Shown in pieces: positions 30,132 to 40,600 of a stretch of DNA of 64,000 nt (the first letter of the stretch is position 1; each line of letters begins with the position of its first letter). Both the position numbers and the translations under genes were made by a program. The notes under the pieces are model-generated. The model did no database searches, had not been told where the DNA came from, and saw only the letters and a program-made list of their open reading frames with translations. The stretch is taken from positions 1 through 64,000 of the forward strand of contig FZLS01000008.1 of assembly GCA_900197625.1 (NCBI GenBank), written 5' to 3'. The stretch is from Rhodobacteraceae bacterium Water-Bin34. Lineage in GTDB: Bacteria; Pseudomonadota; Alphaproteobacteria; Rhodobacterales; Rhodobacteraceae.

Positions 30132-32387
30132 ATGGCCTACGATGTAGAAAAGAATATTGCGTTTAAAATAGAGCAACAGTTTCCTGCTATATACAGAGAA
30201 GAACAAAATGAATTAGTAGCTTTAGTTACCGATTATTATAAGTTCATGGAGACTCAATCAAACCAAGCTGTTTATAATAGCAGAAGAATGTTTGAATACC
30301 GCGATATTACTACTACACTCCAATCTATGATTATATTCTTTCAGAAGAAATACTTAGTAGATTTACCGTTATTAGATGATGCAAGTGTTAGATTGTTAGT
30401 AAAGAATATTCTCGCTCTTTATAGAAGAAAGGGCTCAGAAAACGGCATTACGCTATTTTTTAGAATGTTCTATCAAGAAGATATTCAAATCTATAATCCT
30501 TCTAATAATATATTTAAACCGTCAGATTCTGATTGGCGTACAGGCGAATTCTTACAATTGATTCCAAACTCTGGTACTTTTTACGCAAGAGACGGTGTAA
30601 CGTATTACGATTACGGAGATTTATTAAATAAAAATATCGTTGGTTCAACTTCTCATGCAAAAGCTGCTGTAGATAAAATTAACCTTATTCTTTTAAATAA
30701 TACATTAACTCCTATTATCTACATAAACCAAGTTAAAGGTCAGTTTCAAAGGTATGACGATGTTGTCGCTAGAATAAACGGTCAAGATGTTTTATTCGGG
30801 ATTGTAAATGGTTCTGCTTCTGGTATAGAAATAGATTTAAACTACGGCGGAACTACTGGTAACGCTATAGGTGATATTTTTAATGTTACTTCTACTTACG
30901 GAAAAGGCGCTACGTGTATCGTAACTGATACTGAAGATGAATTTACAGGGATAGTTAACTATACATTAGAAGATGGAGGTTTTGGTTATACGATAGAAAA
31001 CACAAGACTTCTTGTTTCTAATCAGTCTTTAATATTACAAAATCCAGATTCTATTTTTGTTGAGTTAGAATATTTAGAAGATCAGTTCGGAAATAGAGGC
31101 AAAGTTATAGGCCAAAATGCTTCGTCAGTTGGTTTATTAATGGATGTTGGTGATGAATTCGTCGTGAATAGCATAATTAACACAGTAGATAGAACGAGTA
31201 ATATAACTGTTACACCTGTTTTAAAAATAGCAGCAAAAAATGACAGTTCTCCTGGTCCTTTATATCCAGATACTAACGATGTTAACGATGTTAAAGTAGA
31301 AGCGCTTTCAAACTCACAAACAATTAGTCTTATTACTGACGTTATTTCTGGGTTCTTAACAGTACCTTTAAACTCCTCTAATTTCAATACTGTTCCGCCT
31401 GCTACAGCGCCTATGAGTGGTACAGCGAATCCAGTAACTTTAGCTACGCCTCTCAACGCGGCTTTTGATTTAACACCGTTTACAATTGGTTCAATAGAAT
31501 CTTTCGAAAACATCAACCCTGGATCAGATTATATTAACGATGTGTTTACATTGGTTCGAGACGAAACTATGATATCGTTTGAAAGGTATGAACAAGTTCT
31601 TGTTGTTGATAATTTCAGCGCTTTATTCTCGGTTGGAGATCTTGTTGCTCAAGCTAGTTCTGGCGTGAGTGGTATTATTACAAGTATTAATCCCGATAAT
31701 AGTTATATTACTGTGAGACCTTATGCGTATTATGGATTTGACGAAACAAATATTGCACACAAGGGAACGACATACGATATTATTTCTACTGAAAGAGACT
31801 ACGGTTCAAATCAGTACGGTAAAAATGCTAAGATGACATCAAAAACATTATTTGCTACTGGTAGAGTCTCAAAAGTTAAAATTCTTAATTCAGGTTTCGG
31901 TTATCTTGACGGTGAAACAGTTTTCTTAACAGATGACAATGGTAATATAGTTGCTAAGGGTACTATGATAGCTGACGCTCAGGGCATTTCAGCTGGTTTC
32001 TGGGGTGGAGAAACATCACACTTGAACGGTTATAAAGCAGATGGAACTTATTATGATTCAAGAAATAAATTGCACGATTCAGATTTCTATCAAGAATATT
32101 CTTATGAAATTAGATCTACTGTAGATATAGAAACATATAGAGATACACTTAAACAAAACGTTCATCTGGCTGGTACAAGGTTATTTGGCAAGTTTACATA
32201 CAACAAAAAATCTGTGCTTGGTGTATCAGCGAGAATGTTTGTAGCTAAGAAAGAAGATCCTTTAATTGGCGGTGATCCTATAGTCGGACCAGGTCAACCA
32301 GGATTAGAAAGCGTAATTGTTTATAGCGCAGACAGAAATACAATTTCAGTAGACAGTACAAATTTGCGAGTAGATACCGCAGGATAA
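30132..32387 (+). CDS. Baseplate wedge protein, gp7-like position
   Basis: The 751-residue protein opens with EQQFPAIYREEQNELVALVT, then FFQKKYLVDLPLLDDASVRL and a LYRRKGSENGITLFFRMFY block, features of large wedge proteins of marine T4-like phages that start near the membrane-distal side of the wedge. Several beta domains follow, and the C-terminus has a HLNGYKADGTYYDSRNKLHD segment shared by this family. Gene position after gp6 suggests the gp7 role; sequence similarity to T4 gp7 itself is not obvious. Confidence 0.65.
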   Translation: MAYDVEKNIAFKIEQQFPAIYREEQNELVALVTDYYKFMETQSNQAVYNSRRMFEYRDITTTLQSMIIFFQKKYLVDLPLLDDASVRLLVKNILALYRRKGSENGITLFFRMFYQEDIQIYNPSNNIFKPSDSDWRTGEFLQLIPNSGTFYARDGVTYYDYGDLLNKNIVGSTSHAKAAVDKINLILLNNTLTPIIYINQVKGQFQRYDDVVARINGQDVLFGIVNGSASGIEIDLNYGGTTGNAIGDIFNVTSTYGKGATCIVTDTEDEFTGIVNYTLEDGGFGYTIENTRLLVSNQSLILQNPDSIFVELEYLEDQFGNRGKVIGQNASSVGLLMDVGDEFVVNSIINTVDRTSNITVTPVLKIAAKNDSSPGPLYPDTNDVNDVKVEALSNSQTISLITDVISGFLTVPLNSSNFNTVPPATAPMSGTANPVTLATPLNAAFDLTPFTIGSIESFENINPGSDYINDVFTLVRDETMISFERYEQVLVVDNFSALFSVGDLVAQASSGVSGIITSINPDNSYITVRPYAYYGFDETNIAHKGTTYDIISTERDYGSNQYGKNAKMTSKTLFATGRVSKVKILNSGFGYLDGETVFLTDDNGNIVAKGTMIADAQGISAGFWGGETSHLNGYKADGTYYDSRNKLHDSDFYQEYSYEIRSTVDIETYRDTLKQNVHLAGTRLFGKFTYNKKSVLGVSARMFVAKKEDPLIGGDPIVGPGQPGLESVIVYSADRNTISVDSTNLRVDTAG

Positions 32388-32390
32388 ATA
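32383..32390 (+). promoter_or_regulatory. Possible late-promoter variant GATAAATA
   Basis: GATAAATA overlaps the preceding stop codon and lies 25 bases before the next ATG, the same spacing as the exact TATAAATA box at 36005. The first base differs from the T4 late consensus. Confidence 0.35.
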
Positions 32391-32414
32391 GGTAAAATAC
32401 CTTAGGAGCAGAAA

Positions 32415-33401
32415 ATGGCAAAACAAATTATCGGAGTAGGCTCAACCGCCAATGACGGAACAGGAGATCCGTTACGTAATGCTATGGTTAAAGTTAATTC
32501 TAACTTTACCGAGTTATACGACGCATCATTCGATGGAGCATATGCTTCGTTAACTGGCGGACCTACAAGTTTATTATATTGGGTTAATGATGGTACTAAC
32601 GGACAAGTACTTACAACAAATGGTGCTGGAGTTATTACATTCCAGGATCAGGCAGCAGGCTATACCAACTCTGATGTTGACTTACATTTAAATACAAGTA
32701 CATCAGCAAATAATCAAATATTAAGTTGGACAGGCGCTGACTATGATTGGATTGATGCTCCATCAGGCGGTAGTGGTGGCGGTGGTTTATCTAACACAGA
32801 AGTTATAAATGTTGTAACTGGTTCAGACTTAGATATGGGCGGTAACAAAGTATTATTTAATAACGTATATTCTACAGAAGGTGACTTACCAAGTGCTTCA
32901 ACATATCACGGTATGTTTGCACACGTACATGGAACAGGAGCTGCATATTTTGCTCACTCTGGTGCTTGGGTAAGATTAGCAAATCAATCAGAAATTGGCG
33001 GAGGAGGCGGCGGTGGTACTTTAGAAACACGAGCTGAAGTATCTGGTACAACTGCATCGATTGCAAATGGTGTCTCAACCGATCTTGATATTGTTGGTCA
33101 CAAGACATACGCGTTAATGACTATTCAAACAAGCCATGCAGCTTGGGTAACTCTTTATACAAGTAACTCAGCTCGAACAGCAGATAATTCTAGACTTGAA
33201 ACAGAAGATCCTCAACCGTCTGATGGGATTATTGCCGAGGTAATTACTGCAGGTGCTGAAACTGTTATTATCGGTCCTGCTACTATCGGTTATAATTTAG
33301 AAACTACACCAACAACTAATATACCTGTTAAAGTAAGAAGTAAACATGGTTCATCAGTTGCTCATACAATAACTCTTAATGTTTTAAAATTAGAGGCATA
33401 A
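32415..33401 (+). CDS. Baseplate/tail appendage protein
   Basis: The 328-residue protein begins IGVGSTANDGTGDPLRNAMV then KVNSNFTELYDA, an N-terminal attachment motif widespread in tail proteins of marine T4-like phages. Two Ser/Gly-rich linkers (SGGSGGGG and GGGGGGG) separate three predicted beta domains. The central one has GDLPSASTYHGMFAHVHGTGAAYFAH, typical of a small trimeric fibre domain. No enzymatic motif is seen. It follows AGGAGC and lies between wedge genes and the subtilase, with two bases between them. Confidence 0.65.
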   Translation: MAKQIIGVGSTANDGTGDPLRNAMVKVNSNFTELYDASFDGAYASLTGGPTSLLYWVNDGTNGQVLTTNGAGVITFQDQAAGYTNSDVDLHLNTSTSANNQILSWTGADYDWIDAPSGGSGGGGLSNTEVINVVTGSDLDMGGNKVLFNNVYSTEGDLPSASTYHGMFAHVHGTGAAYFAHSGAWVRLANQSEIGGGGGGGTLETRAEVSGTTASIANGVSTDLDIVGHKTYALMTIQTSHAAWVTLYTSNSARTADNSRLETEDPQPSDGIIAEVITAGAETVIIGPATIGYNLETTPTTNIPVKVRSKHGSSVAHTITLNVLKLEA

Positions 33402-33402
33402 C

Positions 33403-35994
33403 ATGCAAAAGTTCGAATGGATTGTTACTCTACATAATAAAGAAGATCTAGATGATTTTTACGATGATATGGAAACACCTGGTGGTTCTATAACTATACC
33501 CGATCGTAAAGTAGAATTAGTAAACCGAAGAACGATTAGTCGCAATACTCATTATATGTTAACTTGGGAAGAAGCTGAAGAAGTAAGAGCAGACAAAAGA
33601 GTTGCTGGTCTTGATCTTGCTGCAGAATTAGAAGAAACAACAAAGCCAAATGGTTGGTCTATGACTGGAACTTTTTCAAAAGATTGGTTTACAGACGAAT
33701 CAGATAAAAACTGGGGATTATTAAGACATAACGAAGTAACAAATAGAAGTAATTGGGGTGCAAACGGTACTTCAAACGTAACAGATACAGTTACAGTGAC
33801 TGCCTCTGGGAAGAATGTTGATGTTGTACTTATTGATGGACACTTCGATCCAGGACATCCTGAATTCGCAGTAATTGGAACTGAGACAGATTATTCAGAT
33901 GGTGCACTTGTAAGTGACTCATCTAATGGAGCAGTATTTGATAGATCAATTACAGTTCGTGGAGTTAAATGTGTTATTGCAGGTGCAGTAGGTGGACAAA
34001 CCGCAGTACCAGATGCCTGGGCATATAAAACTGCAAAATTTATTACATTACTTATTAATCCGCAAGATCCTTTGATTAGTTTAGAACACCAAACCAATTT
34101 AATTAAAACATTAAAGGGCGATTCAGGAACTACCCATGCAGGCATACCTACGGCACAAAGAGTTGCTTATGGTGGCGGTAGTTCATATACACCAAACTTT
34201 TTAACAGACGCAGGTGCGGCACAATACGCAGGATATCAAACTTTTTTAGATAATAACGCTATGGATGATATGGTATGGTATAGAAATACATCAGGGCCAA
34301 ATCCTCCGACAAGTAATAGAGATATCGAAGAGTTGGCAGAACACTTGTTTCATACAATTCATAACTTTGGTATTCCAGGTGCAGTTCCTGGAAGTGCTAC
34401 AGAAGTTCCTATGCAATCTTTAGGACCGATACTCGAAGGCAATCCTAGTTTTGATTGGCAAAATACAGAATTACATCTTGCAATGAAAGAAGCAATTGAC
34501 GCCAGCCTATACGATCCCTCTGGTTATTCTACAGATTGGGCGACAGATTCTGATGCAGCTATGGTTGCATATAAAGAATATACTTATTTAGTTAATTGGT
34601 CAATGTGGGATATGAGTCAATTCTGGGATGGAGGAAGTCTTTCTCCAGAATGGTCTGATACACTAAAAACACCGGCAGGTATGTTAGCAAATAACCCGTT
34701 GGGTCATGCTATGTTTAAAAAATACTTTGAACCAGTATTAAGTAAACCTAATTTTGCTCAAATACAAAATATGCTTCAGGATAACGATGTAGGTGAACAT
34801 TACTACGAAGAGTCTGCAAACGGAGCTTCAAGAGTTGTTCAATATAATTGGTTTCAAAATAATATAGGACTCGGAACTGGAACTTACGTTTATACACCTT
34901 ATGTAGATGCAAATGATCCTGATTATACATTAGATCAAAACCACGGCTGTCATTGTGCCGGAACAGTAGCAGGTAATACTCAAGGTTGGGCGCGTCAAGC
35001 AAATATCTATAACATTAGTCCTTACAGTTCTAATCCAAATTGGGGTGATTTCGGTCTAAGTTCTACTACATTTTGGGATTATATTAGAGCATGGCATAAC
35101 TCAAAGCCAATCAATCCCGCAACAGGTAGGCGAAATCCTACTATAACTAATAATAGTTACGGAAGTTCTAGAAGAGTAAACTACGGAAATTACGGACCGG
35201 TGACAGAAGTATTTTATAGAGGTGTTACATTCGCACCTGGTAGAGACTTAACTTCAGCAGAGTTAAATGCACGAGGTTTTTGGGCTGGTGATTCAATTGC
35301 TGATTTATCAATCCCAGCTTATTTTAACTCAAGAGAAGCAGATATGCAAGATGCTATCGATGATGGTATTATTATTGTTGCTTCTGCTGGAAACGATTCT
35401 TGGAAAACTGTAAATTCTTCTGATCAAGATTTTAATAACACATTTAAATGCACATATTATGGTTTTACACAAACTAATTGGTTACATAAAGGTACAGGTG
35501 CAGCTGCAGGATATGCACCAGTCATCAACGTAGGTGCACAATCAAACGATGTCAACGAAGATAAAGCTAACTTTAGTAATTGCGGTAATCAAGTAGATAT
35601 ATTTGCTGCTGGCGAAGGTATTCAAAGTAGTTTGCACACAGGTGGTATTACCGACACAAGAAATAGTTCATATGATCTGGGTAAGTATCAAGGAACAAGT
35701 ATGTCAGGTCCACAAGTGACAGGAGTTGTCGCATTGCTTGCAGAGTCTTGGCCAAGCATAACTCAAGCTCAAGCTCAACAATGGTTAATTGATAACGCTA
35801 ATTCAGATTTAATGGCTGACACTGGAACAGACGATGCAACAGATAGAAATAGTTTGCAAGGTGCTCCAAACAAAATGTTAAGATGGATAAATCAGAGACC
35901 ATTAACGGGATCAGCGTTTCCTAAGAAAAATTTCGCAAATAGACCTACATCAGGTAAAACTTATCCTAGAACTCGTGTAAGAGCAAGAGGATAA
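33403..35994 (+). CDS. Virion-associated subtilisin-like serine protease with large insertion
   Basis: The 863-residue protein carries an S8 (subtilase) catalytic set: Asp 145 in VVLIDGHFDPGHPEF, His 514 in NHGCHCAGTVAG, the oxyanion Asn 664 in ASAGNDSW and Ser 766 in GTSMSGPQVTG. The Asp and His are 369 residues apart; in subtilisin BPN' the gap is 32. The insert (about 160-500) has no subtilase motif, is rich in Trp/Asp/Asn, and contains EELAEHLFHTIHNFG. The first 110 residues could be a pro-domain or attachment part. It lies inside the baseplate operon between an appendage gene and gp8, so it probably rides on the virion and cuts a surface protein or takes part in maturation. Confidence 0.85.
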   Translation: MQKFEWIVTLHNKEDLDDFYDDMETPGGSITIPDRKVELVNRRTISRNTHYMLTWEEAEEVRADKRVAGLDLAAELEETTKPNGWSMTGTFSKDWFTDESDKNWGLLRHNEVTNRSNWGANGTSNVTDTVTVTASGKNVDVVLIDGHFDPGHPEFAVIGTETDYSDGALVSDSSNGAVFDRSITVRGVKCVIAGAVGGQTAVPDAWAYKTAKFITLLINPQDPLISLEHQTNLIKTLKGDSGTTHAGIPTAQRVAYGGGSSYTPNFLTDAGAAQYAGYQTFLDNNAMDDMVWYRNTSGPNPPTSNRDIEELAEHLFHTIHNFGIPGAVPGSATEVPMQSLGPILEGNPSFDWQNTELHLAMKEAIDASLYDPSGYSTDWATDSDAAMVAYKEYTYLVNWSMWDMSQFWDGGSLSPEWSDTLKTPAGMLANNPLGHAMFKKYFEPVLSKPNFAQIQNMLQDNDVGEHYYEESANGASRVVQYNWFQNNIGLGTGTYVYTPYVDANDPDYTLDQNHGCHCAGTVAGNTQGWARQANIYNISPYSSNPNWGDFGLSSTTFWDYIRAWHNSKPINPATGRRNPTITNNSYGSSRRVNYGNYGPVTEVFYRGVTFAPGRDLTSAELNARGFWAGDSIADLSIPAYFNSREADMQDAIDDGIIIVASAGNDSWKTVNSSDQDFNNTFKCTYYGFTQTNWLHKGTGAAAGYAPVINVGAQSNDVNEDKANFSNCGNQVDIFAAGEGIQSSLHTGGITDTRNSSYDLGKYQGTSMSGPQVTGVVALLAESWPSITQAQAQQWLIDNANSDLMADTGTDDATDRNSLQGAPNKMLRWINQRPLTGSAFPKKNFANRPTSGKTYPRTRVRARG

Positions 35995-36004
35995 TAGAAA
36001 TGTT

Positions 36005-36012
36005 TATAAATA
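36005..36012 (+). promoter_or_regulatory. T4-type late promoter before gp8
   Basis: Exact TATAAATA, 25 bases before the ATG at 36037. Confidence 0.75.
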
Positions 36013-36036
36013 TTACAAAAGAGCAGGTTAGGTGAA

Positions 36037-37665
36037 ATGACTGAGATATTAACTTCGAAAATGAAGAACGATACAACTAGAATGTTTTTTGATGACGTTC
36101 AACTTAATAACTATTATGTATTCGTATCTTCAATTACTAGCGGAACAGAGCGCCAAAGTGCTGTGAACGCTCAGTATTATACAAACGAATTGTTAGAAAA
36201 CACTTTGTTTGGTAAAAAAGTCTTGAGCTCAGATACAAAATTTATGATTAAGTTTTATGATTGGCAAAAAGATGCGATTTACGTTCAATACGATGATAGA
36301 GAAGATATGGAAGGTAAAAGATTTTATGCCATAGTAAGTCCAAACAATAACGATACTGGTGATTATAGAGTATTCAAATGCTTATCAAATAATAACGGTT
36401 CTCCATCTACCGCTCCTCCAAATTGGAACCCAGAAAATAGTAGTCAAGTTTATAGAACTGCTGACGGTTATGTTTGGAAGTTCTTATATGTTATATCTTC
36501 TGCAGAGTTTGAAGCATACAACGCAATAGGTTATGTTCCCTTAATTGGTTCTGATTTTGTACAAAACCCAGATCCTAATGCTGATGCTAACAATGTAGTT
36601 TATGGTTCTGAGATTTCTGATATTTTCGTATCTAACCCTATCGATAATAACGGTTATAAAACTCAATCTGGTTCGTTAACAGCTGCACCAGGTAATGACG
36701 GAACTCTTACTTTAAGATCAGATGGCATTAACCAAATAACAAATTATTATAATGGGATGTCAATATATTTAACTAACTCTGACGGTAGATCGTTCTTGTA
36801 CGTAATTAATTCTTATGTCTTTGAGGCAGCGACAGGGTACGGTAAAGCAAAAGTATCAGGAGATCCTTTGGGTGACCAAGTATCTAATATTGCAACTTTC
36901 ACTATCTCACCAACATGCGTTATTGAAGGTGATGGAACTGGTGCTATTGCTGTATCTAACGTTGTTGAAGGGAATATATCTTCACTACTTATTTTGAATG
37001 CTGGCTCTGGTTATACAAACGCCACTGCAAAAATTGTAGATCCGATATTTGATTTTGATCCAGAAGATCCCAACTCTATTGATATTAGAGCAAATTTAAG
37101 ACCAATCTTATCTCCTGTAGGTGGACATGGTTATAATCTCATAGATGAGTTACATTGTAAACATATATTGTTCTATGGTTATATTACAGAAACAGATAAC
37201 AATCAAATCGGAAAAACTGGTTCGTATTCTCATATTGCTGTTGTAAAAAATCCATCATTTACAGGTGGAACGTATCCAGATGTATTTGATAATAGAATTG
37301 AGATAGAAACTGACGATATAGCATACGCTGTTAATGGTGATACACTTCAACAGTTTAACGAAGATAACGAAGTTATTTTTAAAGCTAAAATTCAAGAGGT
37401 TGACGCCAACTCAAATACAGTGTTCTTATCTAATTATATGGGACCTTATCAAAATGCTGCTAATAACGACGTTTCGATAGATCAAACTAAAGCATTAGTG
37501 AATTCTACAGGACAGAGAATGTTCATAAATACACCTACAGCAAATAATATTATAGAGTCTGACTACATTCAGCGCACAGGGCAAGTATACTTCATGGAAG
37601 ACTTTGTTCCTCTTGCTAGAACGTTTATGTCTAGAGAAGAATACAAGTTAGTATTAGAATTTTAA
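36037..37665 (+). CDS. 8: Baseplate wedge protein gp8-like
   Basis: The 542-residue protein has the N-terminal gp8 pattern seen in marine T4-like phages: YYVFVSSITSG, DYRVFKCLSNNNGSPSTAPP, then DGYVWKFLYVISSAEFEAY and a late DEVIFKAKIQEVD-type strand. It is longer than T4 gp8 (334) through beta insertions in the middle. gp8 joins gp7 in the wedge and links to the fibre connectors. It starts a new late transcript. Confidence 0.78.
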   Translation: MTEILTSKMKNDTTRMFFDDVQLNNYYVFVSSITSGTERQSAVNAQYYTNELLENTLFGKKVLSSDTKFMIKFYDWQKDAIYVQYDDREDMEGKRFYAIVSPNNNDTGDYRVFKCLSNNNGSPSTAPPNWNPENSSQVYRTADGYVWKFLYVISSAEFEAYNAIGYVPLIGSDFVQNPDPNADANNVVYGSEISDIFVSNPIDNNGYKTQSGSLTAAPGNDGTLTLRSDGINQITNYYNGMSIYLTNSDGRSFLYVINSYVFEAATGYGKAKVSGDPLGDQVSNIATFTISPTCVIEGDGTGAIAVSNVVEGNISSLLILNAGSGYTNATAKIVDPIFDFDPEDPNSIDIRANLRPILSPVGGHGYNLIDELHCKHILFYGYITETDNNQIGKTGSYSHIAVVKNPSFTGGTYPDVFDNRIEIETDDIAYAVNGDTLQQFNEDNEVIFKAKIQEVDANSNTVFLSNYMGPYQNAANNDVSIDQTKALVNSTGQRMFINTPTANNIIESDYIQRTGQVYFMEDFVPLARTFMSREEYKLVLEF

Positions 37666-37677
37666 GGAAAACAATAG

Positions 37678-40600
37678 ATGCCTATTAACACCAATCTAAA
37701 TATTGCTCCCTACTTCGATGATTTTAATCTTGAAAAGCAATTTTATAAAATCCTGTTTAAACCTGCATACGCGGTTCAAGCTAGAGAGCTTACCCAACTT
37801 CAGACTATACTTCAAAACCAAGTTGAACAATTTGGAGATAATATCTATAAAGAAGGTAGTATTGTTAAAGGCTGTAACTTTACTACTCTCGATGATTTAG
37901 AATTTGTAAAGTTAACTGATAAAACCGGATTTGATCCTGAAAGTTATATCGGAGGAGTAGCAGATGAGTTGGTTAGTGGTGTAACTGTTTCTGTTGATAC
38001 AAAGTACGAAATCGTTGGTCAAAATTCTCAGCTAAAAGCATCAATCATTACAGCATCCCGCGGTTTTGAAACTCGTCCTCCAGATCTTAATACATTTTAT
38101 ATTAACTATCTTAATACGACTCCAGGAAGGACACGATTTATTGGCGGTGAAAACCTTACAATTAACAAATATCGTTATAATGGTTCAGTATTAATCGAAA
38201 CATCTCTTAATGTAGCATCGATCAACGTTACTAACTTAGAACCTTCGACAGGAAGTTCTTACGGTATACAAGCTGCTGATGGTGTTGTATTTCAAAAAGG
38301 TCACTTCTTATTTGCTAATTCTCAAACTTTAATTGTTTCTAAGTATACAAATCAACCTAACGATCTTTCTGTTGGTTACGAAGTTGTTGAAAGTTTAGTT
38401 TCATCTTTGCAAGATCCATCATTATTTGATAACGCAAACGGATCAAACAACGAAAATGCACCTGGCGCAGATAGACTTAAAATGGTTCCGACACTTACTG
38501 TTAAAACTACTTCAGTTGCAGATGTCGACTCAGGTTTCTTTACGTTAATTCGTTATCAAAACGGATTTCCAGTTACAATTCGCGACGTTACTCAGTTTAA
38601 CTCTATTAGCGAAGAAATGGCTAAGAGAACATACGAAGAATCTGGAGATTATGTTATCTCTGATTTTAAATCTACCACTGAAAGACGAGGTACTGATCTA
38701 AAAGTTTTAGTCGGTAAAGGTACTGCGTACGTTAAAGGATATAGAGTAGAAAACAGAGGTAACCAAGATGTTACTATTGACCCAATTAGTGCTACAGAAA
38801 TTCAAGAAAACCAATCTACTTCATTAGAATATGGTTCTTATGTTGACATTACTGCAATTCAGGGTACAGTAGATGTTGATTACTCAGCTGTAACTTTACA
38901 AAGATCTACTGGTCAATCAATTGGTCAAGCCTTCGTTACGAATATCACACCTTCTAAATTATACTTATTTGGTGTTTCGATCTCTGTATCAAGTTACACA
39001 TTTGCAGACGTCACACGTATCGTAGGTACTGCTGGCGTTATTACGATTGCCGCTGGATCAAAACTTAAACAGACAAACAAATCTCCTTTAGTATTTAATA
39101 CTGGAACTAAAAGCTTAAAAGAATTAACTGATATTTCTTTGCCTGTAAGAGCTCAGGATAATTCAGTAAGTGTAACAAATGATGTACTCACAATTGGACC
39201 TCTAGTTGGAGCAGACTTCGGTGTTGATAACTCAGATATGGTATTTGTTGATGCTTCTAATACGGTTATTCCTGTTTTAAGTTATACGACATCTGTTAAT
39301 AACTCAGTTTTAACTGTTAATTTAGATCCTGCAGCTAACTCAGATCCTGCTGGAACTCTTTATTATAATAAAAGAGAATTAAATGTAACACCTTACAATA
39401 AACAATCTGTTGAAGCATGGGTTAAATTTATTTGGAATAACGGCACAACTCAATATAATCTTGGATTTCCAGATGTGTATGAAATTCTTGCTATCGAAGA
39501 TAACTTAAATGTTGACTATAAAGATAGCTTTAGATTAGTTACAAACCAAAAAGATAACTTTTATGATCATTCATATTTAGAAGTTATTCCTGGTAGACCT
39601 TTGCCTACAGCAGGTACAATATCTGTTAAGCTAAAAGTGTTTAAGCCAAGTAACGCGACTGGAAAATACTTCTTTGCAATTAACTCTTATCCGGTAGATG
39701 ATGTATCAACTAATCTTCCTTCTGGTTATGTTCGTTCAACACAAATACCGGTTTATACGGCAGACACTGGAAGAGAATATAGATTAAGAGAATGTGTTGA
39801 TTTTAGACCTTATAGAGATTTAGACGGCGGGGCAAGTTATACAGCTTCAACCGAAGCTTCAGCTTCAGTAGTTTCAAACGCAGTAGGTGATCAACAACCA
39901 GCATTCACAACTTATACTTTTGAAGTTCCAGCATTAAACGGAAGTTTAACTTCTGATATAGAACATTACTTGTCAAGAATTGATATGGTTACAATCGATT
40001 CGTTTGGTAAAGTAGCTACGATTAAGGGTACAGAAGCAGCATCAGCTATTCCACCCAAAGTCGGTGCTGACCAATTAGTTATAACACAAGTATCAATACC
40101 AGGTTTTCCTGCACTATCGCCTAAAGAAGCTATAGATCAAAATAAAGATTATTATGCTGTAAAGACTAAAGCTTCAGGTGTTAGAAATTATACTATGAAA
40201 GATATTTCAGGTTTTGATAAGCGTATTAAAAACTTAGAATACTATGTAAGTTTAAACCAATTAGAACAGAGCACACAAAATATGGTTGTGACTGATGAAA
40301 ACGGTTTAACAAGATTTAAAAACGGGTTCTTGGTAGATCCTTTCAATGATACGAATATTTCTAACTTACAAGATGCAACGTTCTCTGCTGCTATTCAAAA
40401 AGACGATAGTATTTTATCACCAAGCTTAACTACATTTCCTTTGGATTTAAAATACAAATCTGCGACAGGATCTAGTGTTTTCCCATCAACTGCTGATGCC
40501 GAAATAGCTACGTTAGGTAGAAATGATCATGCAAAAATCGTAGGACAACCATATGGTACTAACTTTAGAAACTTAGTAAGTAACTACTGGTCTTATAACG

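Noticed and set aside
34320-34400. Zinc metallopeptidase site (EHLFHTIH) in the subtilase insert
   Set aside because: It lacks the HExxH order and no third ligand or metzincin turn is visible, so it is likely coincidental.
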